Source: JAKPCT01 sp029553165
GTDB lineage: Bacteria > Bacillota > UBA4882 > UBA8346
Length of the DNA stretch: 23,349 bases
NCBI GenBank assembly: GCA_035359995.1
Contig: DAORZT010000048.1
Location: 1 to 23,349 of the forward strand
Reading direction: 5' to 3'
How positions within the stretch are numbered: position 1 is the stretch's first letter; every line of letters begins with the position of its first letter. The position numbers were made by a program, and so were the translations under genes. Shown one piece after another: positions 22,083-23,349 of the stretch. Under the pieces are notes generated by a model. The model saw only the letters and a list, made by a program, of their open reading frames with translations, was not told the DNA's origin and did not search any database.

Positions 22083-22833
22083 GAGTGATATCTTCATTCC
22101 CGAAACGAATCTTCTATCGGATGAGGAATTATATCAACTGATTCAACGATATCGTAGTGGGGAAGTTGAAGCTAAAAACATTATCATTCAGCATAATTTG
22201 AGATTGGTGATGAGTATCGCCCAACGGTTTAGTGGCCGTGGTGAGATTGATGATCTTTATCAGATCGGATGTATTGGACTGCTGAAAGCGGTTGATAAAT
22301 TTGACCCGTCATTTGCAGTAAAGTTTTCGACATATGCGGTTCCGGTAATCATTGGGGAGATCAAACAATATCTGCGTGATGCCGGTCCGATTAAGGTGAG
22401 TCGTAATCTTAAGGAAATTGCAGCAAAACTGGAACAGACCCGAAATCAACTGACTGCGCAGTTGGGGATTGAACCGACGCTGGCCGAATTACAGATGGCA
22501 ACAGGGTTTTCTTATGAAGAGATCGCAACGGCGATGGAGGCTACCCGACCAGTCAACTCTTTGCAGGAAGTGGTTAGTGATGAAGAGGGGGATTCGATTA
22601 CCCGGGAGCAGTTTATTGGTGAAGATGCCGAACAGCAAAATTGGTTGGATAACTATGCTTTAAAAGAAGTGATCGATAAACTTCCCGAACGTTTAAGATT
22701 GTTGATTGAATTAAGGTTTTTTCAAGAGAAGACCCAAACTGAAGTTGCAGGAATTTTTGGAGTCTCTCAAGTCCAAATCTGTCGCCTTGAAAAAGAGGCT
22801 TTGCTTCAATTGCGAAAATTACTGACAAATTGA
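22057..22833 (+). CDS. sigF: Sporulation sigma factor F
   Basis: 258 residues from ATG 22057, preceded by GGGGG with 7-nt spacing inside spoIIAB. Region 2 is clear: HNLRLVMSIAQRFSGRGEID, DLYQIGCIGLLKAVDKFD and FSTYAVPVIIGEIKQYLRD (residues about 47-108). Region 3 (VSRNLKEIAAKLEQTRNQLT) and region 4 (LPERLRLLIELRFFQEKTQT, then EVAGIFGVSQVQICRLEKEA) complete a four-region factor of the SigF/SigG/SigB group. The operon partners fix it as sigma-F, the first forespore-specific factor. Confidence 0.95.
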   Translation: MLGSPGAIKSDIFIPETNLLSDEELYQLIQRYRSGEVEAKNIIIQHNLRLVMSIAQRFSGRGEIDDLYQIGCIGLLKAVDKFDPSFAVKFSTYAVPVIIGEIKQYLRDAGPIKVSRNLKEIAAKLEQTRNQLTAQLGIEPTLAELQMATGFSYEEIATAMEATRPVNSLQEVVSDEEGDSITREQFIGEDAEQQNWLDNYALKEVIDKLPERLRLLIELRFFQEKTQTEVAGIFGVSQVQICRLEKEALLQLRKLLTN

Positions 22834-22878
22834 GATGAATATGAATCTCAAATTATACAAATAATAGTTCTGGTGATA

Positions 22879-23052
22879 ATGATGAATAAGAGACCAGGAC
22901 TTTTTATTTTGTTGGCAATTCTTGTGACACTGGTAGTAGGGATAATGGTCTTTTTTACAATTGCAACCCCGAAACCAACCAAACGCGCCAAGTTAGTTCT
23001 GAATACCATTGATCTTAATCAGAGAAGGGAGGTTAAAAATGTCAGTAGTTAA
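22879..23052 (+). CDS. Small single-pass membrane protein (57 aa), putative
   Basis: ATG 22879 (or the next codon, ATG 22882) follows GGTGAT and opens a 57-residue frame to TAA 23050-23052. It has a short basic start (MMNKRPG), one strong membrane segment (about residues 8-29, LFILLAILVTLVVGIMVFFT) and a basic tail (PKPTKRAKLVLNTIDLNQ). It begins 45 bp after sigF and overlaps the dodecin start by 14 bp, which suggests operon membership. I recognise no family. The frame is short and the ribosome site weak, so this is a candidate only. Confidence 0.5.
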   Translation: MMNKRPGLFILLAILVTLVVGIMVFFTIATPKPTKRAKLVLNTIDLNQRREVKNVSS

Positions 23053-23242
23053 AGTCGTCGAATTAGTAGCGGATTCTCCGAACGGATGGAAGGATGCGAT
23101 TGAGAAGGCAGTCGAAAAAGCATCGGAAACAATCCATAATATCAGTGGTGTTGAAATCAAAAATTTAACCGCATCAGTGAAAGATGGTAAAGTAGTTGAT
23201 TATAAGGCTGACCTTCATTTGGCATTCCGAGTTGACGAGTGA
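23039..23242 (+). CDS. Dodecin (flavin-storing small protein)
   Basis: 67 residues from ATG 23039 after GGGAGG (23027-23032) at 6-nt spacing; a longer in-frame start at 23009 would precede that ribosome site. The sequence matches the dodecin family in length and pattern: VVKVVELVADSPNGWKDAIE, KAVEKASETIHNISGVEIKN, then KVVDYKADLHLAFRVDE. Dodecins assemble as dodecamers and, in bacteria and archaea, bind flavins or coenzyme A. It sits 205 bp after sigF; whether it is part of the sporulation transcript cannot be decided from sequence. Confidence 0.92.
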   Translation: MSVVKVVELVADSPNGWKDAIEKAVEKASETIHNISGVEIKNLTASVKDGKVVDYKADLHLAFRVDE

Positions 23243-23267
23243 AATTAGGTATTGAGTGGTTGATTAG

Positions 23268-23303
23268 GCTGTTGCAAAAATGATTTTGCGAACAGCTTTT
23301 TTT
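23268..23303 (+). terminator. Terminator after dodecin
   Basis: GCTGTT-GCAAAA (23268-23279), loop ATGA, TTTTGC-g-AACAGC (23284-23296) and seven T form a 12-bp stem with one bulge. Confidence 0.9.
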
Positions 23304-23310
23304 GTATAAA

Positions 23311-23337
23311 CGAAAACCCCCGGCTAAGCCGGGGGTT
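23311..23337 (-). terminator. GC-rich hairpin, likely terminator of a minus-strand gene to the right
   Basis: AACCCCCGGC (23315-23324), loop TAA, GCCGGGGGTT (23328-23337) form a perfect 10-bp stem. On the minus strand it is followed by TTTTCG, so it would end a convergent gene beyond the window. Confidence 0.7.
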
Positions 23338-23349
23338 CCAAAAAGGCTA

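Noticed and set aside
23311..23337. GC-rich hairpin as an attachment site or CRISPR end
   Set aside because: A single perfect stem with a T-run on the minus strand is better explained as a terminator of a convergent gene.

Overview
The window (about 41% GC by eye, strong AAGGAGG-type ribosome sites, gene order flaG-fliD-fliS beside flagellin, and a complete spoIIAA-spoIIAB-sigF operon after dacF) comes from a motile, endospore-forming Gram-positive bacterium of the Clostridia/Limnochordia type. A formate-tetrahydrofolate ligase and a long-form GMP synthase fit an anaerobic firmicute. The species cannot be named from the sequence. Two 100-N runs (1479-1578 and 5354-5453) show that this is a scaffolded draft assembly.

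Layout. (1) 1-812: the 3' end of a heptad-repeat coiled-coil gene with its terminator, then a decayed stretch with a broken TPR gene. (2) 813-4684: four co-directional genes for a nonulosonic-acid sugar cassette (SAM methyltransferase, ATP-grasp ligase, HAD hydrolase, pseudaminic acid synthase). (3) 4719-9352: the flagellar filament block. Flagellin has its own sigma-28-type promoter, a hairpin leader and a strong terminator. It is followed by flaG, fliD, fliS and a FliT-like gene, then a GT-B-type glycosyltransferase directly behind them. FliD carries an inserted F5/8 type C (discoidin-like) domain. (4) 10988-12891: an XRE regulator, a membrane-anchored alpha/beta hydrolase and a tautomerase pseudogene. 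(5) 13047-16617: fhs and guaA. (6) 16679-19626: a large hairpin, a mazEF toxin-antitoxin pair on the minus strand with a 31-bp palindromic operator, a small unknown gene, and an NhaP/CvrA-type cation/proton antiporter. (7) 19875-23242: dacF, spoIIAA, spoIIAB, sigF, a small single-pass membrane ORF and a dodecin, closed by two terminators.

How it fits together. The sugar cassette next to flagellin suggests that the filament is glycosylated with a pseudaminic-acid derivative. The ligase and methyltransferase could decorate that sugar. The flagellin leader shows the two-site arrangement expected for CsrA control (loop AAGGA plus an AAGGA overlapping the Shine-Dalgarno). The filament cap FliD appears to have gained a carbohydrate- or surface-binding lectin-like domain. 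Together these make regions 2-3 a candidate surface-recognition and adhesion system. The sporulation block has a well-formed sigma-H promoter with an overlapping Spo0A-box-like sequence.
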